A DNA stretch of 64,000 nucleotides from Kluyvera sp040932435 (GTDB taxonomy: Bacteria > Pseudomonadota > Gammaproteobacteria > Enterobacterales > Enterobacteriaceae), in assembly GCF_040932435.1 (NCBI RefSeq), contig NZ_JBFQGA010000001.1, positions 124,001-188,000 of the forward strand, in the 5' to 3' direction. Positions 62,234-64,000 of this stretch are shown piece after piece (the first letter of the stretch is position 1; the number at the start of each line of letters is the position of its first letter). Both the position numbers and the translations under genes were made by a program. The notes below the pieces were generated by a model. The model was not told the DNA's origin. It saw only the letters and a list, made by a program, of their open reading frames with translations, and did not search any database.

Positions 62234-63174
62234 TGCACGATGAGGTGAGTGAACTGTACCGTCGCTACCGGCGGAACGCGCAGCCGTCGCGCCGTGGAAA
62301 AATAGTGTTCCATGGCGTAGAAGGGAGGGATGTGTACAACCCTACAGTGCCTTTTCTAAACAACGGTGGCTGGTGCATCGCCGCGCGCGTTGAGGTGCGC
62401 GACTGCGAGCGCTCTCAGGTATGTTTTTTTGCCTGGGATGGCGGTGAGCAGGCAACGTTGCTGCCTGACGCGCCGGTATTTGTGCTACAGGATCCCTTTA
62501 TTGGGCGCATCGATGGGCAGTTGCTGTTTGGCGGCGTAGAGGTCTCTTTTTCGGCGGATGGCACGCCGCTACGCTGGCGCACGCAGTTCTTCTATGGCGC
62601 AACTATCGCCACGTTGCGGCCGCTAGCGACCGGGCCATGGGGCATGAAAGATATTCGTCTGGTCTCCTTGTATGATGGGCGCATTCTGGTATTTACCCGG
62701 CCACAGGGGGAGATAGGCGGACGCGGCACCATCGGCTGGACGATCATTTCCCGGTTGGATGAACTCAATGCGCAGACGATAGCCCGCGCCGCGCTGATTT
62801 CACACGTTGATGAACGCTGCTGGTGCGGCGTTAATGCGGCGTACCTGCTACCCTCGGGTAACGTTGGCGTTCTGGCGCATGTCGCTCAGTTTGACCATGC
62901 GGGAAACCGCCATTATTACGCGGCGCGTTTCATCTTTGACCCTCTTTCCGGTACCTCTTCTCCGATGGCGATTATTGCCTCTCGGGATGATTTTTTGCCG
63001 GGAGAGAGCAAGAGCGACGACCTGCAAGACGTTGTTTTTCCAGCCGGGCTGCTGGAGGATGGTAAGGGGAACGTTCGACTGTTCTGTGGAACCAGCGATT
63101 GCGAAGTTCAGTGGTGGGATATTGCTCCGCCGTTCGCGCAAGATAGAAAAAGAACGCCCCCTACGGATGCGTAG
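62233..63174 (+). CDS. DUF1861 family protein
   Basis: 313 residues, cytoplasmic. It matches the DUF1861 (MTP-1) family of uncharacterised bacterial proteins, which I believe belong to the same propeller superfamily as GH32/43/130. Notable segments: RGKIVFHGVEGRDVYNPTVPF near the N-terminus, QDPFIGRIDGQLLFGGVEV, GPWGMKDIRLVSLYDGRILVFTRP in parts, WCGVNAAY. ATG 62233 shares its A with the GH130 TAA stop (TAATG), so translation is tightly coupled. The last seven or so codons lie in the patA terminator hairpin. Function unknown, probably a glycosidase or sugar-binding role in the same pathway. Confidence 0.75.
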   Translation: MHDEVSELYRRYRRNAQPSRRGKIVFHGVEGRDVYNPTVPFLNNGGWCIAARVEVRDCERSQVCFFAWDGGEQATLLPDAPVFVLQDPFIGRIDGQLLFGGVEVSFSADGTPLRWRTQFFYGATIATLRPLATGPWGMKDIRLVSLYDGRILVFTRPQGEIGGRGTIGWTIISRLDELNAQTIARAALISHVDERCWCGVNAAYLLPSGNVGVLAHVAQFDHAGNRHYYAARFIFDPLSGTSSPMAIIASRDDFLPGESKSDDLQDVVFPAGLLEDGKGNVRLFCGTSDCEVQWWDIAPPFAQDRKRTPPTDA

Positions 63175-63180
63175 GGGGCG
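63155..63180. terminator. Shared terminator between accessory operon and patA
   Basis: CGCCCCCTACG-GATG-CGTAGGGGGCG, perfect 11-bp stem. On the minus strand it is followed by GTTCTTTTTC, so it mainly ends patA; it also contains the stop of the rightward operon. Confidence 0.88.
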
Positions 63181-63185
63181 TAAGT

Positions 63186-64000
<815 letters not shown>

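Overview
This is an enterobacterial chromosome segment (Enterobacteriaceae, Gammaproteobacteria). The core genes and their order match the Escherichia/Salmonella/Klebsiella backbone from rsmI to patA, including rnpB, tdc, the yha/yqj genes, exu/uxa, sstT, alx, rlmG and fadH. I saw no tRNA genes, insertion sequences, prophage or CRISPR. REP-type palindromes lie between several genes. The genus cannot be fixed from the sequence alone, but the gat/tag locus beside rsmI is the Salmonella/Klebsiella arrangement; E. coli carries aga/kba genes there.

Region 1 (1-12.6 kb): 3' part of rsmI, then a galactitol/D-tagatose catabolic island on the minus strand (gatY, a 1-phosphofructokinase-like kinase, a fructose-type PTS IIBC, a IIA-HPr fusion, then gatZABCD and gatR). 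Divergent from it are a second DeoR-family regulator and a PfkB-type sugar kinase. Both sugars converge on tagatose-1,6-bisphosphate, which GatY/GatZ cleaves. Region 2 (12.6-19.3 kb): the galactarate/glucarate genes garD and garPLRK, then rnpB. Region 3 (19.3-28.5 kb): anaerobic threonine/serine degradation operon tdcABCDEG, lacking tdcF. Region 4 (28.5-38.5 kb): cysteine/serine uptake and desulfidation (yhaO/dlsT-cyuP and yhaM/cyuA), yhaL-K-J-H, yqjG, yqjF, the small membrane-protein operon yqjCDEK, and mzrA-yqjA. Region 5 (38.8-44.4 kb): hexuronate genes exuR, exuT and uxaCA. Region 6 (44.4-52.7 kb): ygjV, sstT, alx with its pH/Mn-responsive leader RNA, ygjR, ygjP, rlmG and fadH.

Region 7 (52.8-63.2 kb) is the most interesting part. 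It is a divergent accessory locus between fadH and patA, where E. coli K-12 carries ebg and ygjIJK. Leftward run a LacI-family regulator, a phosphomannomutase and an ABC ATPase. Rightward run a lipoprotein solute-binding protein, two permeases, a GH13 alpha-glucosidase with an isomaltase-type active site, a GH130 mannoside phosphorylase-like enzyme and a DUF1861 protein. The set reads as a self-contained route: import an oligosaccharide, remove alpha-glucose, phosphorolyse a beta-mannosyl bond to mannose-1-phosphate, and convert that to mannose-6-phosphate. Two near-palindromic LacI-type operators 33 bp apart sit in the divergent promoter. The true substrate and the role of the DUF1861 protein are unknown. 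The window ends inside patA.
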